From contig JAFQWA010000004.1 of assembly GCA_017407705.1 (NCBI GenBank), positions 1-64,000 on the forward strand: 64,000 bases of DNA. Direction: 5' to 3'. This stretch comes from Clostridia bacterium (GTDB lineage Bacteria > Bacillota > Clostridia > Oscillospirales > Acutalibacteraceae). Shown in pieces: positions 15,502 to 23,714 of the stretch. The position numbers and the translations under genes were made by a program. The notes beneath the pieces are model-generated. The model was not told where the DNA came from, made no database searches, and saw only the letters and a program-made list of their open reading frames with translations. Position 1 is the first letter of the stretch; each line of letters begins with the position of its first letter.

Positions 15502-17190
15502 TTACATACTTTCAGGTGCTGAAATTTTCAGCAGTGAGAGTGCATTCTGAATAACGGTTTTAACTGCAACACAAAGACACAGTCTTGCAGCTCTTACGTT
15601 TTCTGAAGCGGACTTAACGGGACAAGCATTGTAAAATTTATGGAACAAGGTTGCCAGCTCGATAGCATAACGGGTTACAACCGAAGGATTATACTCCTTA
15701 GCGCCGTCGATAATACTGCCGGTATAAGCGGCAATATGGCGGATAAGCTCACGCTCCTCAGGTGATGTTAGTACGTCCAACTGCTCGGCAGATAAGGATT
15801 TCACCTCAATGCCGTCACTAAGCAAATTCTTCAATATACTGCAAATTCTTGCGTGGGCATACTGAACATAGTAAACAGGGTTCTGTGAATCCTGTGCCAC
15901 GGCAAGGTCAAGGTCAAACTCCAGATGGCTGTTAGGCTCTCTTAAGTTAAAGAAAAGTCTTGCAGCGTCAATGGGCACCTCATCCAGCAAGGTTTCCAGG
16001 GTTATCGCCTTGCCTGAACGCTTAGACAGCTTGTAGGTCTCGCCGTTTTTAACTAAACGTACCATCTGCATGATAACCACGTCAAGACGGTCGGGATCTA
16101 CTCCCAGTGCCTGCAGTGATGCTCTCATACGGGGCACGTAGCCGTGGTGGTCGGCGCCCAGCACGTCAATGGCAATATCATAGCCACGGGTTACCAGCTT
16201 GTTGTAATGATATGCAATATCGGGCACAAAGTAGGTGGGAATTCCGTTGGCACGAACCAGAACACGGTCTTTTTCCTCACCAAAGGCAGTGGACTTAAAC
16301 CACAAAGCGCCGTCCTGCTCATAGGTGTAGCCCGATGCTTTCAGCTTTTCTATGATTTCTGCCACAGCGCCGTTGTTATGCAGGGTGCTCTCACGAAACC
16401 ATTTGTCGTAGGTTATGCGATACTTTTTCAAATCGTCCTCTAACTTCTGAATATTTAAAGGCAACGCAAAATCACACAGTGCCTGACGACGGGTTTCGCT
16501 ATCGCAATTTACATATTTATCCCCGTTGATCTTTTCAAAATTACGGGCGTGGATAACAATGTCCTCACCTAAATATGCATCCTCGGGAATCTCTACAGTT
16601 TCATCAAAAATCTGTAAATATCTTGCTTCAAGAGATGTCTTGAACTTCTCAATCTGGTTACCGGCGTCGTTTACATAAAACTCCCTATCCACCTGATAAC
16701 CTGCTGCTTCCAGCACCGATGCCAGACAGTCACCCAAGGCACCGCCACGGGCGTTACCAATGTGCATGGGACCTGTGGGGTTGGCAGATACAAACTCAAC
16801 CAGTATTTTCTTACCCTCACCGAAATCGGAACGTCCGTAATCGGCGGCTTTAGTTTCAACGTCCTTGATTATCTCGCTGTAATAACGGGCAGAAAGGGTG
16901 AAGTTGATAAAGCCGGGACCTGCAATTTCATAAGACACGATAAAGGTATCGGTAAGGTCCATATGTGAGCAGATTATCTCGGCGATCTTTCTGGGTGCTA
17001 ACCTAAAAGCACGGGCAGATACCATTGCCGCATTTACTGCATAATCGCCGTGGGAACGGTCAGATGGGATCTCCACAGCAAATGAAGGCAGCTGCTCATT
17101 GGGCAGCTCACCTGCTGCTATCGCCTTCTCCACTGCGTTTAATATAAGTTCCTTTATTTGCTGTTCAACTTTGTTTACCAATTTTGACAT
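15502..17190 (-). CDS. argS: Arginyl-tRNA synthetase
   Basis: A class I synthetase of 562 residues. It has the N-terminal Arg-tRNA additional domain, the HIGH-type motif HIGN near 132, the KMSKS-type motif KLSKRSG near 391, and a C-terminal DALR anticodon-binding domain. It charges tRNA-Arg. The length is normal. The ATG follows ATAAGGAGTTTATGTT. It lies 12 bp after the DUF1934 gene, an arrangement often seen in Firmicutes, and is the third gene of the murI operon. Confidence 0.96.
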   Translation of the reverse strand: MSKLVNKVEQQIKELILNAVEKAIAAGELPNEQLPSFAVEIPSDRSHGDYAVNAAMVSARAFRLAPRKIAEIICSHMDLTDTFIVSYEIAGPGFINFTLSARYYSEIIKDVETKAADYGRSDFGEGKKILVEFVSANPTGPMHIGNARGGALGDCLASVLEAAGYQVDREFYVNDAGNQIEKFKTSLEARYLQIFDETVEIPEDAYLGEDIVIHARNFEKINGDKYVNCDSETRRQALCDFALPLNIQKLEDDLKKYRITYDKWFRESTLHNNGAVAEIIEKLKASGYTYEQDGALWFKSTAFGEEKDRVLVRANGIPTYFVPDIAYHYNKLVTRGYDIAIDVLGADHHGYVPRMRASLQALGVDPDRLDVVIMQMVRLVKNGETYKLSKRSGKAITLETLLDEVPIDAARLFFNLREPNSHLEFDLDLAVAQDSQNPVYYVQYAHARICSILKNLLSDGIEVKSLSAEQLDVLTSPEERELIRHIAAYTGSIIDGAKEYNPSVVTRYAIELATLFHKFYNACPVKSASENVRAARLCLCVAVKTVIQNALSLLKISAPESM

Positions 17191-17202
17191 AACATAAACT
17201 CC

Positions 17203-17598
17203 TTATAAAATATCTATCCTGATTTTCAAACTCAATGCCTGCTGGGACAGATCAAAAATATCATATTCAAGCTCTAAAAAGCCCTTATCGTCTTTTATAT
17301 CATAGCTTATCTGCTTGGCAAATACCCTTACGGGAACGGTGGCAAACATCAAGCCGTACTGACTGTTGGTGGTTTTCCCCTTTTGCAGAATAAGTGATGT
17401 TTTAGAAGGACTGCTACGGGATATCACCGCTCTGCCATCAGTTAACATAATATCGGTTTTGAGAGGAATGTCCTCGGTGATTAGGGTAAAGCTTAACAGT
17501 ATTTTATCATCACGGTATTTTATCTCACCGTTATCCACTGTGCTTACCACGGTATCTCCGTCAGATGTGGAGGTTATTTTAAGCTTTAGCTTTCCCAT
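17203..17598 (-). CDS. DUF1934 (YwiB-like) beta-barrel protein
   Basis: A 131-residue protein of the DUF1934 family (YwiB of Bacillus), predicted to be a calycin-like beta barrel. Alternating hydrophobic strands fill most of the length, with no Cys and no membrane segment. Its function is unknown, but the gene is very often next to argS, as here. It starts 2 bp after murI, so translation is probably coupled. Confidence 0.8.
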   Translation of the reverse strand: MGKLKLKITSTSDGDTVVSTVDNGEIKYRDDKILLSFTLITEDIPLKTDIMLTDGRAVISRSSPSKTSLILQKGKTTNSQYGLMFATVPVRVFAKQISYDIKDDKGFLELEYDIFDLSQQALSLKIRIDIL

Positions 17599-17600
17599 CT

Positions 17601-18404
17601 CTATATCGCCACCTGTGACACGTTAGCACCAATGTCCTCCTGCAAAAACAGACTTGCTATTTTCTGAAAACCGTCAGGACGGTCGGTAACGTAAAAATCG
17701 TATTTACCACTGCCACTTTTATCGGTAAGCAGGTTATCCTGCTTCAGCTTGTGTGCAGCACTCTCAGCGGCGGCGGCACCGGCACTTATCAGCGTAACAC
17801 CGCTACCCATAATATCCCCGATAATATCCGAAAGCAAAGGATAATGAGTGCAACCCAAAATCAGAGTATCCACACCTGCCTGCTGCATAGGTTCAAGATA
17901 GCGCTTTGCAGTAAAGATCGCCACCTGATCGTTTCTGTCTATCCAGCCTGATTCCACTATGGGTACAAACAGCGGACAGTCCACTGCAGTTATCTGGAAG
18001 CTATCATCATGTTGGAGCAACGCTTTTTCATAGGCCTTACTTGCAATGGTTGCCGACGTGCCTATAACACCGATCTTTTTATTTTTAGTAGCCTTTGCGG
18101 CGGCATCAGCGGCAGGTCCCACCACTCCCAAAAAGGGTACGGGCAACTCATCACCCGTATGGGGTGCCACTGAGCTTACAGTACCGCAAGCAGCTATTAT
18201 CATCTTAACGTTTTTAGAAAGCAGAAAGCTCTCGTCCTCACGGGCATACTGTTCAATAGTCTGAGAACTGCGAGTACCGTAAGGCACACGACCGGTATCC
18301 CCGAAATATACAATATCTTCATTTGGCAAAAGACGTTTCAATTCCCTGACCACGGTAAGTCCGCCCAGGCCCGAATCAAAAACGCCGATAGGACGATCTG
18401 ACAT
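17601..18404 (-). CDS. murI: Glutamate racemase
   Basis: It converts L- to D-glutamate for peptidoglycan. It has the N-terminal GVFDSGLGGLTV, catalytic Cys73 in AACGTVS, and a second catalytic Cys near 184 in LGCTHYPLL. The ATG at 18404 (protein begins MSDRPIG) is chosen because AGGTG lies 6 bp upstream. A GTG three codons earlier is possible but has a poorer site. It is the first gene of the operon running to 12602. Confidence 0.94.
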   Translation of the reverse strand: MSDRPIGVFDSGLGGLTVVRELKRLLPNEDIVYFGDTGRVPYGTRSSQTIEQYAREDESFLLSKNVKMIIAACGTVSSVAPHTGDELPVPFLGVVGPAADAAAKATKNKKIGVIGTSATIASKAYEKALLQHDDSFQITAVDCPLFVPIVESGWIDRNDQVAIFTAKRYLEPMQQAGVDTLILGCTHYPLLSDIIGDIMGSGVTLISAGAAAAESAAHKLKQDNLLTDKSGSGKYDFYVTDRPDGFQKIASLFLQEDIGANVSQVAI

Positions 18405-18477
18405 CCGATTCACCTACTCTAAAATTTATATCAACTTACATTGTACCACAATTTAACAGTTAGGGCAATAGTTAATT

Positions 18478-18510
18478 AAAAAAGCAATCCCCATAAAGGA
18501 CTGCTTTTTA
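18478..18510 (-). terminator. Terminator of the dtxR-type gene
   Basis: On the minus strand AAAAAGCAGTCC pairs with GGGATTGCTTTTTT. The hairpin begins at the stop codon. Confidence 0.75.
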
Positions 18511-18876
18511 CTTACTTTTTTCTACATATTTCTTAATAGCGGCAAAGGACTGATCACTAATATCGTGCTCCAATTTACAAGCATCACTTGCTGCCACCTT
18601 AGGATCCACACCCAAACCTATCAGCAGATCTGTAAGTATGGTATGACGAGCGTATATCTTTTCAGCCACTAGGCTGCCGCTCTCTGTTAGGGTGATATAC
18701 CCATCCTTGCTGACAGTGATATACTCACCGTCTTTAAGCAGCTTTACCGCACGGCTGACGCTGGGTTTAGAATAACCCATATGCTCGGCAACATCCAAAG
18801 AACGCACCGAATTACCCTGCTTTGACAGAACATATATGGTTTCTAAATACATTTCTCCCGATTCCTGCAACCGCAT
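18508..18876 (-). CDS. DtxR/MntR-family metal-dependent repressor
   Basis: 122 residues. There is an N-terminal winged helix (recognition helix in MGYSKPSVSRAVKLL, about 33-47) and a short dimerisation/metal domain with conserved YARHTILTDLL and ACKLEHDIS. The Cys-Glu-His of the latter are the usual metal ligands. There is no C-terminal SH3-like domain, so it is of the short MntR/IdeR-like type. It is divergent from the feo operon and most likely represses it when ferrous iron is plentiful, through the palindromes at 19008-19062. The metal (Fe or Mn) cannot be read with certainty; the neighbours favour iron. The ATG follows AAGGAGAGCGGTAT. Confidence 0.88.
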   Translation of the reverse strand: MRLQESGEMYLETIYVLSKQGNSVRSLDVAEHMGYSKPSVSRAVKLLKDGEYITVSKDGYITLTESGSLVAEKIYARHTILTDLLIGLGVDPKVAASDACKLEHDISDQSFAAIKKYVEKSK

Positions 18877-18971
18877 ATACCGCTCTCCTTAATCTTACTT
18901 TCTATATCATACCACCAAAGGGCAAAAATTTCAAGTTTTTGAGTTATCTAATAAATTTTTCCAAAAAACTC

Positions 18972-19001
18972 TTGACAAATACGGGGGAAATGCAGTATCA
19001 T
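18972..19001 (+). promoter_or_regulatory. Promoter of the feo operon
   Basis: TTGACA (18972-18977), an 18 bp spacer and TATCAT (18996-19001). The predicted start point falls at the first base of the palindrome at 19008. Confidence 0.75.
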
Positions 19002-19007
19002 ATTGTA

Positions 19008-19025
19008 AGTTAGCAGCCGCTAACT
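19008..19025. promoter_or_regulatory. Operator palindrome 1, feo promoter
   Basis: AGTTAGC-AGCC-GCTAACT is a perfect 7+7 dyad just downstream of the -10 box. The TTAGC half-site recalls DtxR/IdeR-type operators. Confidence 0.65.
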
Positions 19026-19040
19026 GAATTATTTTAGGCA

Positions 19041-19062
19041 GCAGTTAGCCACTGCTAATTGC
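19041..19062. promoter_or_regulatory. Operator palindrome 2, feo leader
   Basis: GCAGTTAGC-CACT-GCTAATTGC has the same half-site as operator 1, with one mismatch between the arms. It is centred 35 bp from operator 1. Confidence 0.6.
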
Positions 19063-19089
19063 ATAATATAAAAGTGAGGATTATTTAGT

Positions 19090-19302
19090 ATGATGCCGCT
19101 GACATTTGCCGATGTAGGCGAAGAAAATACAATTAAAAAGATCGGTGGAAATCCCGAAACTAAAAAGCATCTTGAAAATCTGGGATTTATCGTAGGTGGC
19201 GCCGTTACTGTTATAAACGCCCTTGGCGGTAACGTTATTGTTAAAGTCAAGGAAGCCAGAATTGCCATTAGTCAGGAAATGGCGCAGAAGATTATGATTT
19301 AG
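19090..19302 (+). CDS. feoA: FeoA-domain protein, first copy
   Basis: A 70-residue SH3-like FeoA protein, an accessory to the ferrous iron transporter FeoB. It has the typical pattern of a leading LGF turn (LENLGFIVGGAVTVI) and GGNVIVKVKEARIAIS near the end. It starts ATG ATG; the site GTGAGG is about 11 bp upstream. A second FeoA gene follows after 9 bp. Double FeoA genes before feoB are common in Clostridia. Confidence 0.88.
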   Translation: MMPLTFADVGEENTIKKIGGNPETKKHLENLGFIVGGAVTVINALGGNVIVKVKEARIAISQEMAQKIMI

Positions 19303-19311
19303 GAGGCTATT

Positions 19312-19533
19312 ATGAAAACTCTCAGAGATGTAAAGATCGGCGACACCGTGAAGGTAGTTAAGCTGCACGGAGAAGGTGCGGTAAAGCGCCGTATTATGGA
19401 TATGGGACTTACCAAAGGCGTTGAGGTGAACCTCCGTAAGGTGGCACCGCTTGGCGACCCCTTAGAGATTACAGTAAGAGGCTATGAGCTTTCTATCCGT
19501 AAGGCAGACGCTCAGATGATCGAGGTCGAATAG
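19312..19533 (+). CDS. feoA: FeoA-domain protein, second copy
   Basis: 73 residues, more conserved than the first copy. It has GAVKRRIMDMGLTKGVEVNL followed by APLGDPLEI and the final GYELSIRKADAQMIEVE, a textbook FeoA sequence. It probably binds the cytosolic side of FeoB and modulates transport. The start ATG follows TAGGAGGCTATT. Confidence 0.93.
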   Translation: MKTLRDVKIGDTVKVVKLHGEGAVKRRIMDMGLTKGVEVNLRKVAPLGDPLEITVRGYELSIRKADAQMIEVE

Positions 19534-19572
19534 TTTTGCAAGGGAGCAGCCGCTCCCTGCTTTAAAGCTTAT

Positions 19573-19592
19573 CAGTTAGCAACAGCTAACTG
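19573..19592. promoter_or_regulatory. Palindrome 3 between feoA and feoB
   Basis: CAGTTAGC-AACA-GCTAACTG is a perfect 8+8 dyad with the same TTAGC half-sites as the two operators at the feo promoter. It is 18 bp before the feoB start and could be an internal operator or an mRNA hairpin. Confidence 0.6.
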
Positions 19593-19610
19593 CAGAAAGG
19601 AAATGTATAT

Positions 19611-21745
19611 ATGGAATTAAGAATTGCCCTTGCAGGCAACCCCAACTGCGGCTGACCACGCTGTTTAACGCACTTACCGGTGCTAATCAGTATGTGGGTA
19701 ACTGGCCGGGAGTTACAGTTGAAAAGAAGGAAGGTAAGCTGAAAAAGCACAGTGACGTTACCATCACCGACCTTCCCGGAATTTACTCACTTTCCCCTTA
19801 CACGTTAGAAGAAGTGGTGGCAAGAAATTATCTTGTGGGTGAACGTCCCGATGCTATTTTGAACATTATCGACGGCACTAACTTAGAGCGAAATCTTTAT
19901 CTCACCACTCAGCTTATTGAGCTCGGTATTCCTGTAGTTGCCGCCATCAATATGATGGATATAGTAAGAAAAAACGGTGATAAGATAAACACTGATGAGT
20001 TGTCCCGTCAGCTTGGATGTAAGATAGTTGAAATATCTGCTTTGAAAAGTGACGGTATTTTACAAGCGGCTGAGGCGGCTATTAAAGCGGCTGAAAGCGG
20101 TAAGCCGGTGCCACAGCACACCTTCTCAGGTGCAGTGGAACACGCTATCGCTCACATTGAAGAGGCTGCCGTACATAATCTGCCCTTAGAACAGCAACGT
20201 TGGTATGCGGTTAAAATATTTGAGCGTGATGAAAAAATTCTCGCCCAGCTTAACCTTAGTGAAACCACACTGGAGCATATTGAGCAGGATATTTTAGCGG
20301 CAGAAAAAGAACTGGACGACGATGCTGAAAGCATCATCACCAACGAGCGCTACGTTTATATAGCGTCGCTGATGAAGGCTTGCTACAAGAAAAAGAGCGT
20401 GGGCAAGCTGACCACATCGGATAAAATAGATAAGATAGTCACCAACCGAATTTTGGCTTTGCCCATATTTGCATTTGCTATGTTTTTGGTGTATTATATA
20501 TCTATCGGTTCCATTGGCGACTGGACAGTAGGCTTTATGAACGACACTCTGTTCGGTGAGTGGATAGTGCCGTGGGTGGCATCAAGCCTTGATGCCATTG
20601 GCTGTGCCGACTGGCTGAACGGACTTATTGCCGACGGTATTATCGGCGGTGTGGGTGCTGTTTTGGGCTTTGTTCCCCAGATGATGATACTGTTCCTTTT
20701 GCTGTCTATATTGGAGGACTGCGGCTATATGTCACGAGTTGCCTTTATTATGGACCGTATTTTCCGCAAGTTCGGACTTTCTGGTAAAAGCTTTATTCCT
20801 ATGCTGGTGGCATCAGGATGTGGTGTTCCCGGTATTATGGCATCCCGTACTATTGAGCAGGACCGTGACCGCAAAATGACCATTATGACCACAGGCTTTA
20901 TACCTTGCGGTGCAAAGATGCCCATTGTTGCTTTTATCGCAGGTGCGCTTTTTGGTGGCAGTGCCTGGGTGGCTACCGCCGCTTACTTTATCGGTGTTGG
21001 CGCTGTTATCGTATCCGGTATTATCCTGAAAAAGACTAAAGCCTTTGCAGGTGATCCCGCTCCTTTTGTTATGGAGCTGCCGTCGTATCACGCACCCGTT
21101 GCCTCCAACATTTTCAGAGCAACCTGGGAACGTGGTTGGTCGTTTATTAAGCGTGCAGGCACTGTTATTCTTGCCGCAAGTATTATAATCTGGGTGCTCA
21201 ACAGCCTTTCCTTTGAGGGTGGCTTCCACTATATCGGTGAGGGTGACTCTAAATCGATCCTTAACGTGATCGGCGAGTGGATTGCGGTTGTTTTTGCTCC
21301 TTTAGGCTTTGGCAACTGGCAAGCGGCTGTGGCGACCATACTGGGTCTTGTGGCTAAGGAAGAGGTTGTTGGTGTGTTCGGCTCACTGGCAGGTATGGAA
21401 AATATGTTGGATTTGGTGGAGATGGGCGACCTTACCTCTCAGCAGCAGGCAGGTCTGTTGTTCTTTGGCGGCAGTAAGCTGGCAGGCTTCTCCTTTATGA
21501 TATTCAACCTGTTGTGTGCTCCCTGCTTTGCGGCTATGGGTGCTATAAAGCGTGAGATGAACAACGCAAAATGGACTTGGTTTGCTATTGGTTATATGTG
21601 CGTTTTTGCTTACGCTATCTCCCTTATTGTATATCACATCGGTCTGCTGTTTGGCGGCGTGTTCTCTGCTTGGACTGTTATCGCATTTATCTTACTTGCC
21701 GCTTTGATATATCTGCTGGTCAGAAAAAACAAGCATACTGCTTAA
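19611..21745 (+). pseudogene. feoB: Ferrous iron transporter FeoB, frameshifted at the P-loop
   Basis: The true start is the ATG at 19611 (protein begins MELRIALAGNPNCG). After the GGC codon at 19650-19652 there are only two bases (TG) where the Lys codon of GNPNCGKTTLF should be. The frame runs into TGA (19653-19655) and the rest of the protein (TTLFNALTG onward) continues intact in another frame to 21745. The remaining ~695 residues contain the G domain switch DLPGIYSL, the NMMD guanine motif, the cytosolic helical domain and the FeoB membrane gates. No other break was seen. Either this is a recent pseudogene, or a one-base sequencing/assembly error, or translation restarts downstream (ATG at 19694), giving a protein without a P-loop. 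Confidence 0.88.
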
Positions 21746-21760
21746 AAGGAGTGTTGTGTT

Positions 21761-21934
21761 ATGTTTGACTTTATAGTACAAAACCTTGCAACGATTATTG
21801 TATTTACCATACTGCTTGTTATAGTTGCGGCTATCATAATCAATATGATACGCAACAAAAAGCTGGGTAAGTCCTCTTGCAGCTGCGGATGTAAAGCCTG
21901 CCCTATGAGTGACACCTGCCACAGTAAAAAATAA
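21761..21934 (+). CDS. Small FeoB-associated Cys-rich membrane protein
   Basis: 57 residues. There is one N-terminal membrane helix (about 8-30), then a basic stretch and a cysteine cluster SSCSCGCKACPMSDTC (five Cys in the last 20 residues). This matches the FeoB-associated Cys-rich membrane proteins that follow feoB in many Firmicutes, which may act in place of FeoC. The ATG has the site AAAAGGAGTGTTGTGTT and lies 15 bp after feoB. Confidence 0.85.
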   Translation: MFDFIVQNLATIIVFTILLVIVAAIIINMIRNKKLGKSSCSCGCKACPMSDTCHSKK

Positions 21935-21951
21935 AGTAAAAGAGGTGCTTA

Positions 21952-22156
21952 GAGGCACCCTCCGTAAGGAAGGTGCCTCAGTTATATTCGTGCTTTGCAC
22001 GAGCGATATATCATACGATGCGATATGCGTAAACGCGTGATATACGGCTTTCGCCGTACCCGGTAGCACGAATATAATATCGCAAAAGCCGAAGGCTTTT
22101 ATATCGCTTTTGCAATACGCAAAAATATCGCTGTGAGACCTGTCTCACAATATCAC
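21952..22156 (+). repeat. Hairpin array 1 (variable stems, constant GCGATAT/ATATCGC linker)
   Basis: After a first hairpin (GAGGCACC 21952-21959 with GGTGCCTC 21972-21979) comes a row of short hairpins. They are TCGTGC/GCACGA (21988-22002), GCGT/ACGC (22027-22036), ACGGC/GCCGT (22044-22057), AAAAGCC/GGCTTTT (22084-22100), TTTTGC/GCAAAA (22108-22124) and TGTGAGA/TCTCACA (22132-22149). Linkers in the left half are GCGATAT (22003, 22020) and GTGATAT (22037). In the right half they are ATATCGC (22077, 22101, 22125) and ATATCAC (22150), the reverse complement. ATATTCGTGC (21984) also pairs with GCACGAATAT (22066). No coding potential was seen in this 370 bp gap. Confidence 0.8.
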
Positions 22157-22207
22157 TTATAATTTTTATTTTTGAGATAGGTAAAAATTTAAAGTATGTA
22201 ACCCCCT

Positions 22208-22245
22208 ATGACACTTTCGTTCTGAAAGTGTCATTTTTCTTTTTT
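22208..22245 (+). terminator. Terminator
   Basis: ATGACACTTTC (22208-22218) pairs with GAAAGTGTCAT (22224-22234), followed by a T-rich tract. It ends the feo transcript or the hairpin-array transcript. Confidence 0.8.
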
Positions 22246-22246
22246 G

Positions 22247-22274
22247 TTTACATTATAAAAAATTATGATATAAT
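22247..22274 (+). promoter_or_regulatory. Promoter of the chromate-transporter pair
   Basis: TTTACA (22247-22252), a 16 bp spacer and TATAAT (22269-22274), 30 bp upstream of the start codon. Confidence 0.65.
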
Positions 22275-22303
22275 ACAATATATACTGAAAAAGGAGCGAT
22301 TTA

Positions 22304-22855
22304 ATGAAATCGGCTTTAAAGCTATTTTTGGTGTTTGCCCGAATCGGTGCCTTCACCTTCGGCGGTGGCTACGCTATGCTGCCGTTAATACAAAAAGAAG
22401 CGGTTGAAAATCAGAAATGGATCAGTGATGACGACCTGCTCAGCATAGTGGCTATTGCAGAGTCCACCCCGGGCCCTATCGCTATCAACACCGCCACCTT
22501 TGTGGGATATAAGGTTGCAGGGATTTTGGGTTCGGCTTGTGCAACACTGGGCGTGGTTATGCCCTCGTTTTTGATAATCTATGCTATTTCCTTTGTGTTG
22601 GAGCAGTTTCAGAGTTTACAAATCATTCAGTATGCCTTCAACGGTATCAGAGCAGGTGTTTTAGCTTTGATAGTCAAGGCACTGTGGACTATGTATAAAA
22701 AATGCCCCAAGCATTTGGTGTCCTACATCATCACGGCACTTGCCTTTGTTGTGGCGGCATTTACTGATGTGAACATAATATTTATTATCATCGCCTGTGC
22801 TGTTATCGGCATTATCTACGGCAAGTGGCAGACAAGGAAGGTGAAGGATAAATGA
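22304..22855 (+). CDS. CHR-family (chromate) transporter, first short subunit
   Basis: A 183-residue half-size CHR protein with about five membrane segments. It carries the family signature FTFGGGYAMLPLI near 18-30 and ESTPGPIAINTATFVGY near 58-74. Half-size CHR proteins are encoded as pairs that insert with opposite topology and act together. The natural substrate in anaerobes is unclear; chromate efflux is the named activity of the family. It overlaps the second gene by ATGA. RBS AAAAAGGAG. Confidence 0.88.
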   Translation: MKSALKLFLVFARIGAFTFGGGYAMLPLIQKEAVENQKWISDDDLLSIVAIAESTPGPIAINTATFVGYKVAGILGSACATLGVVMPSFLIIYAISFVLEQFQSLQIIQYAFNGIRAGVLALIVKALWTMYKKCPKHLVSYIITALAFVVAAFTDVNIIFIIIACAVIGIIYGKWQTRKVKDK

Positions 22856-23424
22856 TATTTCTTGAACTGTTACTCTCCTTTTTAAAAATCGGTGCCTTTA
22901 CCGTTGGCGGCGGCTACGCTATGTTGCCTCTAATGCAGGAGGAAGTGGCGGCTAAGGGCTGGATGACCGATCAGGAGATCGTTAACTTTATTGCAGTCAG
23001 CGAAAGTACTCCCGGCCCCTTTGCCATAAACGCAGCCACTTATATCGGTTCTCAGGTGGCAGGCGTTTTGGGTGCAATATGTGCAACCTTGGGCGTGGTG
23101 CTGCCCTCGTTTATCATCATACTCATTATTGCAAAATTCTTTGCTAAATTCCAGAACAACCCCGTTGTGAAGGGTGCTATGGGCGGACTTAAACCCGCTG
23201 TTATCGGACTTATCGGCTCAGCGGTGGTGTCTATCGGTGCAGCAGTGTTTTTCCCAGCAGGCTTTTCCTTAGGCGTTTTCACCACCTACGCTTTTATCAC
23301 CTCACTGATTATATTCATCATAATGGCGGTGCTGTCCTTTAAAAAGGTGCATCCCATAATAGTTATCCTGCTATCCGCCGCATTAGGCATCGCAGTAGGA
23401 TACCTACAGCCCTATATAATGTAA
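22852..23424 (+). CDS. CHR-family (chromate) transporter, second short subunit
   Basis: A 190-residue partner of the preceding protein. It carries FTVGGGYAMLPLMQEE near 16-31 and STPGPFAINAATYIG near 57-71, with about six membrane segments. The 4 bp overlap implies coupled translation and fixed stoichiometry. The transcript ends at the terminator directly after the stop codon. Confidence 0.88.
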   Translation: MIFLELLLSFLKIGAFTVGGGYAMLPLMQEEVAAKGWMTDQEIVNFIAVSESTPGPFAINAATYIGSQVAGVLGAICATLGVVLPSFIIILIIAKFFAKFQNNPVVKGAMGGLKPAVIGLIGSAVVSIGAAVFFPAGFSLGVFTTYAFITSLIIFIIMAVLSFKKVHPIIVILLSAALGIAVGYLQPYIM

Positions 23425-23458
23425 AAAAGACCGTCGGCTGTACCGACGGTCTTTTTGT
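23424..23458 (+). terminator. Terminator of the chromate-transporter pair
   Basis: AAAAAGACCGTCGG pairs with CCGACGGTCTTTTT around CTGTA, followed by T-rich sequence. Confidence 0.85.
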
Positions 23459-23525
23459 TTGGCTATATTTAAGAAAATTTTCTTTCGAGATAACCTCATT
23501 TGTAATTTGCTTTATGCAAACTTAA

Positions 23526-23651
23526 TGGGGATTTTTAAGGGCGAGCCCTTAAACCATTCGGGAAAGGGATTGCAAAGGGAAAACCCAGTTTGGAAGGGTT
23601 TTCCCTTGCTGCGTCTTTTCCCCTTTTCTTCGCATAAAGAAAAGGGGCGCC
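23526..23651 (+). repeat. Repeat B, copy 2
   Basis: It is about 90% identical by eye to 12312-12440 and has the same order of hairpins. It fills most of the 290 bp gap between the CHR pair and the convergent ABC transporter gene. Confidence 0.85.
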
Positions 23652-23714
23652 ACCACGGCGTGAGTGGGAAAAATACGCAACAATAAATTTTCAGCCAAAC
23701 AGCTATCTATTGTT

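Noticed and set aside
21984-22156. Array 1 as a CRISPR array
   Set aside because: The constant part is only 7 nt and the variable parts are self-complementary hairpins, not spacers of equal length; no cas gene is near.
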